Source of the DNA: Rhodosporidiobolus odoratus
Lineage: Eukaryota; Basidiomycota; Microbotryomycetes; Sporidiobolales; Sporidiobolaceae
Reading direction: 5' to 3'
DNA: 64,000 nt
Assembly (NCBI GenBank): GCA_034387635.1
Contig: JAOANU010000003.1
Location: 620,001-684,000 of the forward strand
Numbering within the stretch: position 1 is the stretch's first letter; each line of letters starts with the position of its first letter. The notes under the pieces are model-generated. The model was not told the origin of the DNA and did not search any database. It was given only the letters and a program-made list of their open reading frames with translations. Shown piece after piece: positions 12,594 to 22,956 of this stretch. The position numbers and the translations under genes were made by a program.

Positions 12594-14160
12594 CTAGCCG
12601 AGTAGACGCAATACCCCGAATACCTAAGCAAGCGGACACGCGAGTTAGTCTTGGGCTCAGCTGACAAGAGGCAGAACAAGGAGACGCACGAGGTTAAAGA
12701 CAATGCCGAGGACGATGGCCATTTGCATGCTGAGGGCCGGGAATACGTCAGTACCATTTCTGAGGTCGATAGACTGATCATCCCGAGCAACAGACTGACC
12801 GCTTCGAGAAGATTTGGCTGCGAAAGAAGAACAGCGGGAGGAAAGGTACGAAGAACCCGACACAGACTCCCTTGAGGAGCGAATAGTAGTGACCAGATGT
12901 TGCTGGAGAAAAGCGATGTCTGTCAATCAAGATGACGGGGTGACAGTGAAAGGACGTACACGCGTCGGCGCCTGCCTCTTCCTGTCCCGTCATCCCGCTC
13001 ATCCATTGTTCCTCCACCGCCCGCTGGTGCTCCGTGTCGTCTTCGTCTGTTCATGCTTAAGCGTCAGTATGACGTTGTCCCGCGCTGTGAACAACACGCA
13101 CCTTCTTCGTCTCCGTCAATGCCGCGTCTTTCTCGAAATTCGGCTCGGAGGTTGTCTATATCTTCATCCGAGAAACCCGCTTCTCGTAGACGGTCGAAAC
13201 CTTGCAGGGGCGTGAGTTGCGAAGTCTGTCAGGTATCAAGGGTCAGCGAAGTTGGATAGCACGGTGGAAGGGCGGCGGAGCGCACCTGAACCTTCTCGTC
13301 CGACTTTTCCTCAGTGGGTGGTTCCTCTTCCTCGGCATCTCCTACCGAACAATGCAGCCATATCCGATCATCTTCCTCCACTCTGTCCGCTGCACCTTCT
13401 CTCTCTTTTCCCTTCCCCTTGGAGGATTCGCCTTTCTCCATACTGTCCATCTCATCTTTCTCCCCTTCTCCAGCCTTTCTCACTTCTCTCACCACCGCTC
13501 CGATCCCCCTGCCGACCGCTTCGAGGCCTTCCTTTACGGCTTTGGTTGACGAATTCTCTTCTGTAGCCGTGACGAGCGCGGCCCGTCGCGAGTTGAGCTG
13601 CACCGTGTAGGGCACGAGAAAAACGCCATCGGGCAGTAGCCGACCCAGCTGGATCAACCGCAGTCGTCGGGGTTTCGAGCCGTCTTCTTCGGAGGTATGA
13701 AGCGTCTGAGGGCGAAGGAGGCGGATCTGCATGGGAGCGAGAAGGGCGAGCCAGTCAGGGTTGGAACGCTGAAAGAAAAGGGCAGCAGAGACCGACGACG
13801 CACTCTTCGCTTCACTTCTCGCACAGACTCCTTCTCTCCTACCCACAGGTCGACCAAGTCGTCTGTCTGGCCGTCTGTGAACCTAACACAGAAGCATAGG
13901 CCGGTCGGTCCGGCATCCGATTCACCTCCAGCAACGCCGAAATGGTCAACAGCTTTGCCCTTTCCCTTCTTGCTCGCTCCTAGGCTTATTCTTCGGGGTG
14001 GTGGGTGCAGGAAGGGATCCAAGGACCGCTGGGGTGGTGCAGTTGTGAAGAAGGGGTCGGATGGGGTGAGTGGGGGCGAAGAGGACGACGTCGGGGCATA
14101 GGCTGATTCTGGGGCGGAGTAGGGAGCATCTTGAGGTACTCTCGAGTAGCCTGCGGGCAT
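12594..14160 (-). CDS. DSC3: DSC E3 ubiquitin ligase complex subunit 3 (ubiquitin-like, DUF2407)
   Basis: Golgi DSC ligase subunit. Exon 1 (14160-13804) has a Pro/Ser-rich head and the first half of a ubiquitin-like fold (LCFCVRFTDGQTDDLVDLWV, then ESVREVKRR). Exon 2 (13768-13286) completes it with RLRLIQLGRLLPDGVFL. The third exon contains the C-terminal signature GFDRLREAGFSDEDIDNLRA. The next has LEEQWMSGM and a membrane hairpin (GVCVGFFVPFLPLFFFRSQI). Two small exons follow: MQMAIVLGIVFNL, then VFGVLRLLG and stop. In fission yeast this complex cleaves SREBP, and in fungi generally it removes membrane proteins from Golgi and endosomes. Junctions checked in phase: AGA/CGT after exon 1 and CTC/GTA at the last intron. 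The gene converges on the GH5 gene with a gap of 244 bp. Confidence 0.85.
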
Positions 14161-14670
14161 GCTACAGCCCGTATGACGAGGTGGAGGACGGTTCTACGTT
14201 TCATCAACAACTCGCTCCTTCTTGGCTCCGTTGGCTCCTCCGCTATCCTCGCTAGGACCTTACTGACTGCTGCAGACACTCACACTGAGCACCAATGCCT
14301 GCGACAGCAACCGTGCGCACTTACAGCCGCGCTTTTGTCACGCTCCCGCCATCTCGCCCATCCTCGTCAAGCCATCTCAGGCTATCCCGTCACAGGCTCG
14401 TCACACGCGTCCTGCAGCGCGCCTTCCAGCTCGCACTAGCAGTCAACACCATCTACCCCACCTCCACGAGCACCTGCACCTCCACTTGAGGCCATTGTCT
14501 TGGTCCCATCTCGGCATCCGAGTCCCTTTGATGATTGATCCATCTTCGAGGAAGCCTTAGCGCACTTAAACTCGCTCGCCTTCTCTGTGTTCTCTTCTTC
14601 CACTTCTTCTCCTCCGTTCATACACTACTCTGCTTGGTCTCTCCTTTTCTCCCACCTCTGACCTTTCATC
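14161..14670. other. Intergenic region upstream of the GPI protein
   Basis: About 510 bp between two divergent genes. A 64-codon frame at 14295-14489 is Ser/Thr/Arg-rich and looks like chance. The CT-rich stretch just before 14671 is a likely promoter / 5' UTR. Confidence 0.5.
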
Positions 14671-15743
14671 ATGCGCTTCATTGCCCTCGTCGCCCTCACG
14701 CTGCCGGCATTCGTCTCGGCAACCTACTTCACTGCGCCTCAACAATCAACCGTCTGGGACTCGGCTGCAGGACAGACTATCACCTGGAATTACCAAGCTG
14801 GAGGAGCTCGCACCGGTGACATCCTCCTCGAAGCCGTCGGAGCGGGATCAAACCCAAAGTGCGCCGCCGTCCGCAGATTCCTTTCGCTGCGCTTGTGCTG
14901 ATCAGTTCGAGAACGAACAGGAACACTCAGACTGTCACTGTCGCTGCCGACGTCGACCTCGCCAGCCAGACCCTGACCTTCCCTGCCGGTGTGGCCCTCC
15001 GCTCGAATGCGCAACAATACGTACGTTTGCCATTCTTCCGGTTGCTCTGCTCCGTTATTGACCTTCCGTAAACGCTGCAGTACCTCCTCATTGTCAACTC
15101 TGCGGACCACTCGGACATCTACACCCAAGTCGGCCCCTTCACCATCACATCCTTCGCCGTCTCTTCAGGCGAATCTTCCGCGGTCTCCTCTTCTTCCGTC
15201 CCTTCGGCAACCTCGAATGCAGGCGTAGGTAACGGATCGGGCGGAGAGTCTTCGGACGCCGGCCCGAATCCTCCCGTCTCGACCACGAGGTCCGCCTCGC
15301 GTCGCCGGCCGACATCCACCATCCTTTCCACTATCACCGTCACGAGCGATTCTTCGTCTGCCTCGTCTGCTCCCGCCTCCTCCTCGGCATCCTCCTTAGT
15401 CCGTTCCCCCTCCTCCGCCGAAGAGTCTTCCTCCACGTCGAGCACACCCGAATCCTCCTCCTCTTCCACTTCAACCTCCGAAGTCATCGCCACCGTAATT
15501 TCCACCGCCTCCGGCGTCCTCGTGACCTCAACCTACCACCCCGTGATCACTTCCTCCCTCGTGACCGTCACCCTTCCCGCTTCTTCTGCCTCAGCCGCAG
15601 GTCAAACCGCTTCGATTATCTCTTCCGGAAATGTGGGAGCGACTGGGTCGGGTGGGTCGAGCGGCGCTGCGGGTGTGTGTTGTGGATGGGGAGTTGCGGT
15701 GGCGGTCTTAGTCGGAGTGCAGGTGATGCAGTTTGTGTGGTAG
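14671..15743 (+). CDS. GPI-anchored Ser/Thr-rich cell-wall protein (Kre9/Knh1-type N-terminal domain)
   Basis: Three exons: 14671-14858, 14921-15020 and 15081-15743; all phases agree. A signal peptide (MRFIALVALTLPAFVSA) is followed by a single domain of about 100 residues, YFTAPQQSTVWDSAAGQTIT, the opening of the Kre9/KNH-like domain seen in many small fungal wall proteins. It ends VGPFTITSF. A Ser/Thr/Glu/Ala-rich stalk follows. The C-terminus has a small-residue, Gly/Ser-rich stretch (GATGSGGSSGAAG) and then a hydrophobic tail (VAVAVLVGVQVMQFVW), which is a textbook GPI signal. The exact omega site is not determined. Expected location: plasma membrane or covalently in the wall. Function beyond wall architecture is unknown. 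Confidence 0.8.
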
Positions 15744-15905
15744 AGCAGGGGAAGATCTGTATTTATCTATCTATGGAACAGTTTTCTTATCATCTACGTG
15801 CTGTTGCACTTGTCTTGACGGCCGGGGACACGAAGCTAGAATCAAGGAAGAGAGTCGGGTAAGGAATGGATGAGAGAACAAGCAAATAGGGGAATACGTC
15901 TCTTT

Positions 15906-16630
15906 TTCTTCCTTTCTCTCCCTTCTCTATCTATGCTGCGAGAAGAGCTGGCAGGATGCAGAAGGAGGGAGGAAGAGGGTGGCTAAGCGAGAAGAGGAGG
16001 GGGAAGGGAGAAAGGCTCAGGAATCATATGAACAGAGAGACGGTCTTCGTCTCCTTTTGGCTGCTGCCAACAGCGATCAGGCCAGCACACACAGGCATCC
16101 CCTTCGACCTCAAGCCCCCTCAGCAGACTCCCCCCTCAGCAGACTCTGCTGAGGGAGGCAAAAGAGAAGAGAGGGCGGAGGGGAGAGAGGGCAGGGAGAG
16201 AGAAGGCCGGAGGCTTTTCCTCTCTCTCTATCTTCTTTTCCCCCCTTTTCTCTTCTTTCTTGCGACCCCGGACAGGTTCGAACTGTCGACCTCCTGATGG
16301 ATGCTTGACTATTAGTAACAGTCAGACGCTCTAACCAACTGAGCTACAGGGTCTTGCTTCTCTGCTGCGCTGAAACTATACAGTCTATTAGAAGCTTAAT
16401 CCTCCATTCGTGACTGCATGGTTGGCATGTACCATAGCTTTTTTGACGGCCCTGAAACAGCTCTGCCCATCAACAACGGCTGTCCCGCTGGGGCCAGCAG
16501 AGGTGCATCAGCAAACTACGGCAATTTGGCTATGCAGAAAGAAGAAATGAGGTGTCACACAGCAATGCTCAAAAATGGGGATGGTCAGCCTTGATTGAAC
16601 GACCCGGACAGGTGAGTGATGGCCTCTGAA
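15906..16630. repeat. tRNA-Asn repeat block, copy A
   Basis: A block of about 725 bp that recurs almost identically and in the same orientation at 22236-22956 (copy C), and partly in inverse orientation at 19349-19862 (copy B). Differences seen between A and C are a 4-bp CTAT indel near the left end and a few substitutions left of about 16050; the rest appears identical. The block contains a purine/pyrimidine-rich segment, a palindrome at about 16132-16154 and a complete tRNA-Asn gene on the minus strand. No terminal inverted repeats or TG..CA ends are visible. The left edge abuts the 3' flank of the GPI-protein gene. Confidence 0.85.
16263..16353 (-). tRNA. tRNA-Asn(GTT) with 17-nt intron, copy A
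   Basis: 91 nt reading down the minus strand. Acceptor stem GACCCTG/CGGGGTC with one T-G pair and G73 as expected for Asn. D-arm GCTC..GAGC. Anticodon stem TCTGA/TCAGG enclosing CTGTTA + intron + A, giving anticodon GTT. The 17-nt intron (CTAATAGTCAAGCATCC) sits after position 37, the canonical site. T-arm GACAG-TTCGAAC-CTGTC. A-box and B-box sequences are intact. No T-run lies close downstream on the transcribed strand. Confidence 0.93.
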
Positions 16631-17260
16631 GAGATGGCTGCAGGGTGGGGGAAACAAGGGGTTAACAACAAAGATACACGCAAGCGAGTCTCCCTTCCTG
16701 CTTTTCTCCCGCCGTTTGGACATTGTGTGGCCGTCCAGATGGAGCGTGTTTTCCGTGGAGCAGAGGACTCGGTGGTGCACGCCTTCTTCACTTGCCACTA
16801 CTCAGCCGAGTACTGGCAAGAAACTATCGCCCTCCTCGCCTCCGCCATTTCCCCGACATCGACTCCACATCCTTCTCCCCAGCTGAGCTAGTCCTTAGCC
16901 TCCCTACCCTCTCTCCAGCAGTCGACAAGTCCGTTCTTCCCACCCTCTGCACAATTGTCGCCATCGCGTTTCCCACCCTTGACAAAACCCGCCGGTCTTG
17001 CATATGACCCGATCCGGCCCTCACCTTCCCCTCGCCAGCATCCCTCGCCTCCCGCTTCCTCATCCGACTCAAAAATCGACTCCTGAGCGCCTGAGCAGCG
17101 CCCCCTCCCCCTCCCCCTCTTCCGGCGATCTCAACAACCTCTTTTCTCAAGTTCTCTCCTCTCTCTGATCCGGCATTTTTAGTCGTTTGGGGTGTACCTC
17201 GCTTTTTAGCAGGGGAAGCCAGTTCCGCACTTTGTTGTACGCTTAGATAGGGTTGCTTTG
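16631..17260 (+). pseudogene. Degenerate retrotransposon remnant (reverse-transcriptase zinc-binding region)
   Basis: Starting right at the edge of repeat copy A, the plus strand encodes GAEDSVVHAFFTCHYSAEYW (about 16757-16816). This resembles the zf-RVT zinc-binding region found C-terminal to reverse transcriptase / RNase H in non-LTR-type elements. After a frame shift near 16880 it continues as FSPAELVLSLPTLSPAVDKS and PTLDKTRR. Further down, past stops, comes LASRFLIRLKNRLLSA (about 17040-17085). The pattern fits the element's C-terminal tail. The first cysteine of the finger is not preserved in an obvious place, and several frame breaks make it a relic. No upstream RT catalytic domain is visible on this side. 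Confidence 0.5.
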
Positions 17261-19348
17261 CGTAGATCAAGCCAGGTTTATGAGCTTTCTGCCTCGTGGA
17301 GAAAAAAAAAAGAAGAAAAAAAAAGGTTTTCGAGTTGCACCGGGGGAAACAGAGGCCAGTTCCCGATCTGCATCCCGTTGGCCAAAAGGAAGGTTTTTGC
17401 CCCGTAAATACGGTCGGACAGGACCTCCGGGCACAGGAAGGCATTCTCTAACCCCTCCTCGAGTTCAATGCCCATCCTGGACTGCTCTCGCAATCAACAT
17501 ATTTATCCACGTCTGTATGATTGGTACATTTCAAAGCCTTTGTGTCTCTGAGTCTGCAAGCTGACATTGAGCAAGCAAGGTCAGCAGAGGACTAGAGTAA
17601 AAGATGGAGAGAATTGTACCCTCCTGCATGCAAAGCACAGTGGCTCATGTACTAAGCTGCTTTGTATTGTGAGTATATCTGTTAATCTACTGCAGCTGCT
17701 TTGAGGTCAGCTTGGCTGCGTCAATTGCTTCTCCACTTCTAGCTCCGGGCAGAGCCAGACTGTAAGAGGGGGGTGCTTTGGTGCAGCAGTACCAATGGTA
17801 TAGGAGAGAAGGTAGGGGGAGACCCTTGTTGAGTGTCTGCACCTTCAAAGTGTCCTGCATGTGAGTTACCATGCAAAACTTGACCTCATACATGAAGATA
17901 ACAAAGAGGGTTGTGCAGACAGCAGAAGCGAGACTGGCTGTTGTATGGGAAGAGGCGCGGAGGTTTGTTATTGCCTTGCTGACAGAGGAATGTATGCAAA
18001 GGGGGGAGAGTCAAGATGAGTAAACTGATACTGGGAGCCCCGGGAGTAGTACTGGGAAACATACTGGCATCTTGGTTGCCGTCGGGCTACCAGTACCGGC
18101 ATACTGGCATCTTGGTTGCCGTTGGGCTACCAGTACTGGGATTGCTGCTGGGGGTTCCCCAGGGTGTCAGGGCTGTACAACACAATCAGCACCATGATCG
18201 CAACCGTATGCAAAAGGACTGTGAGGCAATTCTTTTGACCTTCACAATCTGCTTTCACGGTTGTCAGCTGCTTCTGTGTGCTCCAGAACTGCCTCTAGAG
18301 CAGACAAGGGTATCTCTGCAAGCGAATAGTGTACACGGCCCAGCTTCTATAGGTCCCCAGCACTCACATTACAGAGGAAAAAGGACATGATCTTGCCAGG
18401 GTCGCAACCCAGTAACCAAATGGATTCAACGGGCCTCAGTGCTGCACATTCACCGGCAGAGATACTGTCCCGGTATCCACCCAAGTCTTGGCATGCTCAG
18501 CTTTAGGGAAAGCTGGGCACAGCAGCATGGCTCGTGCGGTCTTAGCAAGGTTAGCAGCATCTGCAAAGCTAGCCAGCCTTACCACCAAGACGGCAGAAGG
18601 GACAGCGGGGAGAGAAGAAGCAAAATTGAGTAAAGGTAGCCTGGAACGGCAGCTGCACTCGATTCACGCCTTGCACAAATGCTCACAGTTTCAAGCAGGT
18701 TGTAAGAGCCACCGATGTTGGACTCCAGATGGCGAGCCCAGAGATCTGATGGTGATGGAAGCTGGGTGCGGAGAGAGGAATTGCAAGCCGTACCGTCTTC
18801 GAGGGGGAGTGAAAGACAGACAACGAGCCGCTGGGAGGAGATGTCGAACGGGAGGGCGCGCGAGACTGGAACTCTCCGGCTACGAGAGAGACAAACAGTG
18901 ATTCAGGCGTAGTATTCAACAATAGAGAGGGATAGATGTAGCCTAGAGAAGAGAAGGGAACTCAAACTACAACCAAGCTCCCTCATGCACGTTGATCCAA
19001 CTTCTACCTCCGAGATGACCGAGTAGGGTAGAAGTCCGGACGCAGGCTGCATGGTAAGGGAACTCAGTACGCAAGTTCGAAAGATACATAGAGATGTAGA
19101 AACGGAAAAATAGGAAACGACTCAGCTTATTCGGGGGAGTCGGTTCGGCAAGGCTGTCCAGCCCTTGCAGGAATAGGAGCGACAGAGACCAAGAACTGTG
19201 AATTGAATCTTGTTCTCAGCTGTAAGCACTGTGAGGGGAGGGGAGAGCCAGAGCAGAAGAGGAGACAACTTTGACAAGGAGGGGACTACGAAGCTGAAAC
19301 AACAATCTACTCCTTCTCATCGATCTCTGTACTGAGGCTTGGGATCTC
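17261..19348. other. Gene-poor, lower-GC interval between repeat copies A and B
   Basis: No convincing coding region. Open frames are short, without introns that rescue them and without family motifs. Features seen: an A-rich run interrupted by GAAG at about 17300-17325, a 40-bp tandem duplication at 18060-18139, and a stretch at about 18705-18770 that loosely resembles 20470-20520. Base composition is visibly closer to 50% GC than the flanking genes. Probably decayed transposon sequence. Confidence 0.5.
18060..18139. repeat. Two tandem 40-bp units
   Basis: Two adjacent copies of a 40-bp unit beginning CATACTGGCATCTTGGTTGC, with three mismatches between the copies. Each unit contains the partial dyad TACTGG / CCAGTA. 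Confidence 0.85.
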
Positions 19349-19862
19349 GTCTTTCTGCATAGCCAAATTGCCGTAGTTTGCTGATGCACCTCTGCTGGCC
19401 CCAGCGGGACAGCCGTTGTTGATGGGCAGAGCTGTTTCAGGGCCGTCAAAAAAGCTATGGTACATGCCAACCATGCAGTCACGAATGGAGGATTAAGCTT
19501 CTAATAGACTGTATAGTTTCAGCGCAGCAGAGAAGCAAGACCCTGTAGCTCAGTTGGTTAGAGCGTCTGACTGTTACTAATAGTCAAGCATCCATCAGGA
19601 GGTCGACAGTTCGAACCTGTCCGGGGTCGCAAGAAAGAAGAGAAAAGGGGGGAAAAGAAGATAGAGAGAGGAAAAGCCTCCGGCCTTCTCTCTCCCTGCC
19701 CTCTCTCCCCTCCGCCCTCTCTTCTCTTTTGCCTCCCTCAACAGAGTCGCTGAGGGGGCTTGAGGTCGAAGGGGATGCCTGTGTGTGCTGGCCTGATCGC
19801 TGTTGGCAGCAGCCAAAAGGAGACGAAGACCGTTTCTCTGTTCTTATGACTCCCGAGCCTTA
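19349..19862. repeat. tRNA-Asn repeat block, copy B (inverted, shorter)
   Basis: Reverse complement of about 514 bp of the block in copies A and C. It lacks the outer ends of that block. It also lacks the central palindrome: where A and C have two CTCAGCAGACTC-type units, B reads CCTCCCTCAACAGAGTCGCT. The tRNA gene inside is intact and lies on the plus strand. Other differences from A/C are few, for example CTCCCGAG versus TTCCTGAG near 19855. Confidence 0.85.
19539..19629 (+). tRNA. tRNA-Asn(GTT) with 17-nt intron, copy B
   Basis: Same sequence as the other two copies: acceptor GACCCTG/CGGGGTC, anticodon GTT, 17-nt intron after position 37, T-loop TTCGAAC and G73. The nearest run of four T downstream on this strand is at 19727-19730, about 100 nt after the mature 3' end. 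Confidence 0.93.
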
Positions 19863-22235
19863 GAAATCCCTGGCAAAGCAGAGCCAGAAAATGCGGATTT
19901 TCCCGAGCAAGAAAGGCAAAAATCAAGGTAGAAAGGCTTCTCTTTGGCCTGCTTCTGCTCTTAGAGGGTTGTAGCAGCTGTCAGTTCTGCTGCGACGTCC
20001 TCAGACGTTGCAGAAGCGGCCTCGAGACTTGGAAAAGTACATTGGAAGCAATGTTCTGTCCCGAGTCTCGGGCAAGCTGCTGTCCGGGAGAAGCCCGGAC
20101 TGCTTGGGCTGCTTGGGTCCCAACCCTGAGCTATTTCCTCTAGCCAAACGTGGCTCTTTCCCCGGATCTGCCGGGGTTGCTCGGAAAACTCGGGCTCGAG
20201 TGGCATACTCTAGGTGTACTGGGCTTGTCTCACCCTTGATTGGAGAGAGTACGGAGGCAGAAGAGCCAGCTACACTGGGAGCAGAGCTGAACTTTGCTGT
20301 GCTTACGGCTTAGGGGAAATGAGGACAAGGAGAGGAGGGTATTGTCAAGGAGGAAGAGGAATTGGTAAGCACGTAGCTTGTGGCTTTTATTGCAGGACGT
20401 TCAAGAGTCCTTCCTAGTATCAGTAGCTCTGCAAGGCTGCATACTTTCCCAAACTGTAAGTATGCGGGAACCACCAATGTCGAACCAGAAGGCGAGACCA
20501 GGGAGACCGCGATGGAGGGAGAAGTGATGACCGGGCTGAGCGAGAGCTGGACGGTCGGGGCTTATCAACAGTGAACAAAGGTTTATTCCTGGACAGAAGG
20601 GGAGGGGATCGCTAAAGAAGAGAAGAGAGAAGAATGAGAAGATGGGGCTACAGAATGTTGAGTGATCGAGCTCGACGCCGCAACTCCTCCTTGCCTCTCC
20701 TTCGACCGGTCTTGTCCGTAGATGTTGGAAGTACGATCCTACACATGGAAAGGCGGTAAGAAGGAAGGAAAGAACGAGACGAGGGAAGAGGAAAAGGGAC
20801 TTAGCTCTGGGTGAGGCGGGGTGCGAGAGCGGTCGTCTTGCAAAGTAGATAGTATACACAAAGTTGCAGGAAGAGAATGGAGAGCGGTGCTCAGGAGGAA
20901 CTCTTGCTTGCATTCTGTCCTCTTTCCTGTCCTCCTCAGCAGGTCACAGCCGGTAAGCGCCCCTACAGATGCTCCTACAGGCACAATCATCACAGGCCCA
21001 ACACACCTTTCTCCGATCCTACCTTTCTACAAGCCACCCTCAGAATGGGGAGACAGGAGCTGTCTTATACTGGTCTGGTGGCCAAGAATCATGAGGAGCC
21101 GAGAAGAAATGCACGGAAGGTAGAAGGAGAAGCAGAAAAGCGAAGAGCTTGTGGTATACATTCTTCCTTTGACCACAGGAGCGCCGTAGAGACCCTCAAG
21201 CTTGGAAGTTCTGCAGGTGCTCAGACGGGTAGATCAAAGCAAGTGTCAATCAACCTGTATGTCTTCTGCCCCCATGGATGATACAAGGACTGACTCTGCA
21301 TCTTTGTACTCACAGGAAAAAATTGATTGGCTTGATGATAGCCCGGTTCAACAGCTGTTACCACAGGAGGTATGCAGAACAGGCAGGCTACTAGGTGTGC
21401 GCTTTGCAAGGCGGACCAGACAAAGGGCTGAATATAAAACCGTGTGCACTACAAAAGAAACAGACTGCCATGGCAAGGAGGTCTTCCAGCACAATCTAGC
21501 TAGCAATCAGCACTATGTGACTCTTGAGCTTCCTAACCTCTGTCTGCCTCAATCTTGACCTAACTCTACAGCCCACTAATGGTCTCAAGGAGGAGTACAG
21601 CCTGTGAGGACCAAGGTGCAAAAGGGGACCAAGTGGCCCACCTGAACCCAATTCCGACTTCCTTCCCTCTTCCCTGTTGGCAGTAATATCTGAGTCAGGG
21701 ACCCCAATTTTCCTAACAGTGCAACAGCCAGAGATCATGCCTCCGGTTCTGTCTGCTGCTTTGGCATTGTGACATACATACCTGTGATGACCAAATGACA
21801 TCTACCAGCAACGCTATATCTGAAACATTCTTTTTACTGTTTGTGCGGAGTGTTGGGCAGGAAAGCTCTGCATCCTTTCTTTGCTTGTGAAACTTGACCT
21901 TCTCAAATTGCCTTTCCTGTGCTCCTATGTATGTCCACAACAGAGCCCTCCCTTTGAGAGCTGCATCAGCTGAAGACACTTAGTAACTTGGGTGCTCCTG
22001 GTGACTTGCACCACAGTGAAGTGTACTGTTTGCTTTTGCCTTCTGAGTGTGTAATAGACCCGGGCTGATCTCGATTCTGCGCTACACAAAGACTCTCTGT
22101 CCCTTGTTAGCTCGATCCCTGGGACTTTTGATACAGACCACTCAGACCCACGGCAGCAAGCACCCAATCAGACGAGAAAGCATTATTGACAACCATGCCA
22201 TTATGCGTGAAGTTGTCCTCTTCCCGTCTTCCTTG
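19863..22235. other. Gene-poor, lower-GC interval between repeat copies B and C
   Basis: About 2.4 kb in which I recognise no gene on either strand. The longest frames (170 aa minus at 20401-20913, 134 aa plus at 20877-21281) have no motif, no matching splice structure and unbiased codon use. A stretch at 20470-20520 weakly resembles 18715-18770, which suggests dispersed, decayed element fragments. Confidence 0.5.
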
Positions 22236-22956
22236 TTCTTCCTTTCTCTCCCTTCTCTATGCTGCGAGAAGAGCTGGCAGGATGCAGAAGGAGGGAGGAA
22301 GAGGGTGGCTAAGCGAGAAGAGGAGGGGGAAGAGAGAAAGGCTCAGGAATCATAAGAACAGAGAAACGGTCTTCGTCTCCTTTTGGCTGCTGCCAACAGC
22401 GATCAGGCCAGCACACACAGGCATCCCCTTCGACCTCAAGCCCCCTCAGCAGACTCCCCCCTCAGCAGACTCTGCTGAGGGAGGCAAAAGAGAAGAGAGG
22501 GCGGAGGGGAGAGAGGGCAGGGAGAGAGAAGGCCGGAGGCTTTTCCTCTCTCTCTATCTTCTTTTCCCCCCTTTTCTCTTCTTTCTTGCGACCCCGGACA
22601 GGTTCGAACTGTCGACCTCCTGATGGATGCTTGACTATTAGTAACAGTCAGACGCTCTAACCAACTGAGCTACAGGGTCTTGCTTCTCTGCTGCGCTGAA
22701 ACTATACAGTCTATTAGAAGCTTAATCCTCCATTCGTGACTGCATGGTTGGCATGTACCATAGCTTTTTTGACGGCCCTGAAACAGCTCTGCCCATCAAC
22801 AACGGCTGTCCCGCTGGGGCCAGCAGAGGTGCATCAGCAAACTACGGCAATTTGGCTATGCAGAAAGAAGAAATGAGGTGTCACACAGCAATGCTCAAAA
22901 ATGGGGATGGTCAGCCTTGATTGAACGACCCGGACAGGTGAGTGATGGCCTCTGAA
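22236..22956. repeat. tRNA-Asn repeat block, copy C
   Basis: About 721 bp, a direct and almost identical copy of 15906-16630. Homology starts at TTCTTCCTTTCTCTCC and ends at GGCCTCTGAA. The right edge falls inside what looks like a small secreted-protein gene on the minus strand. Confidence 0.85.
22589..22679 (-). tRNA. tRNA-Asn(GTT) with 17-nt intron, copy C
   Basis: Identical in structure to the copy at 16263-16353: anticodon GTT, 17-nt intron after position 37, intact D- and T-arms, and G73. Confidence 0.93.

Noticed and set aside
15956..16297. Open frame ending LFFLATPDRFELSTS, repeated at 22186-22623 and on the minus strand at 19595-19816
   Set aside because: The conserved end is the spurious translation of the tRNA-Asn T-arm region. 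The three copies exist only because the tRNA block is repeated.
18016..18390. 124-codon plus-strand frame (MSKLILGAPGVVLGN..) in the island
   Set aside because: Most of its apparent hydrophobic pattern comes from the 40-bp tandem repeat; no motif and no homologous domain recognised.
15906..22956. Copies A and C as the two LTRs of one large retrotransposon
   Set aside because: They lack TG..CA ends, contain a functional-looking tRNA gene, and the 5.6 kb between them holds no gag-pol on a consistent strand. An inverted third copy sits inside.
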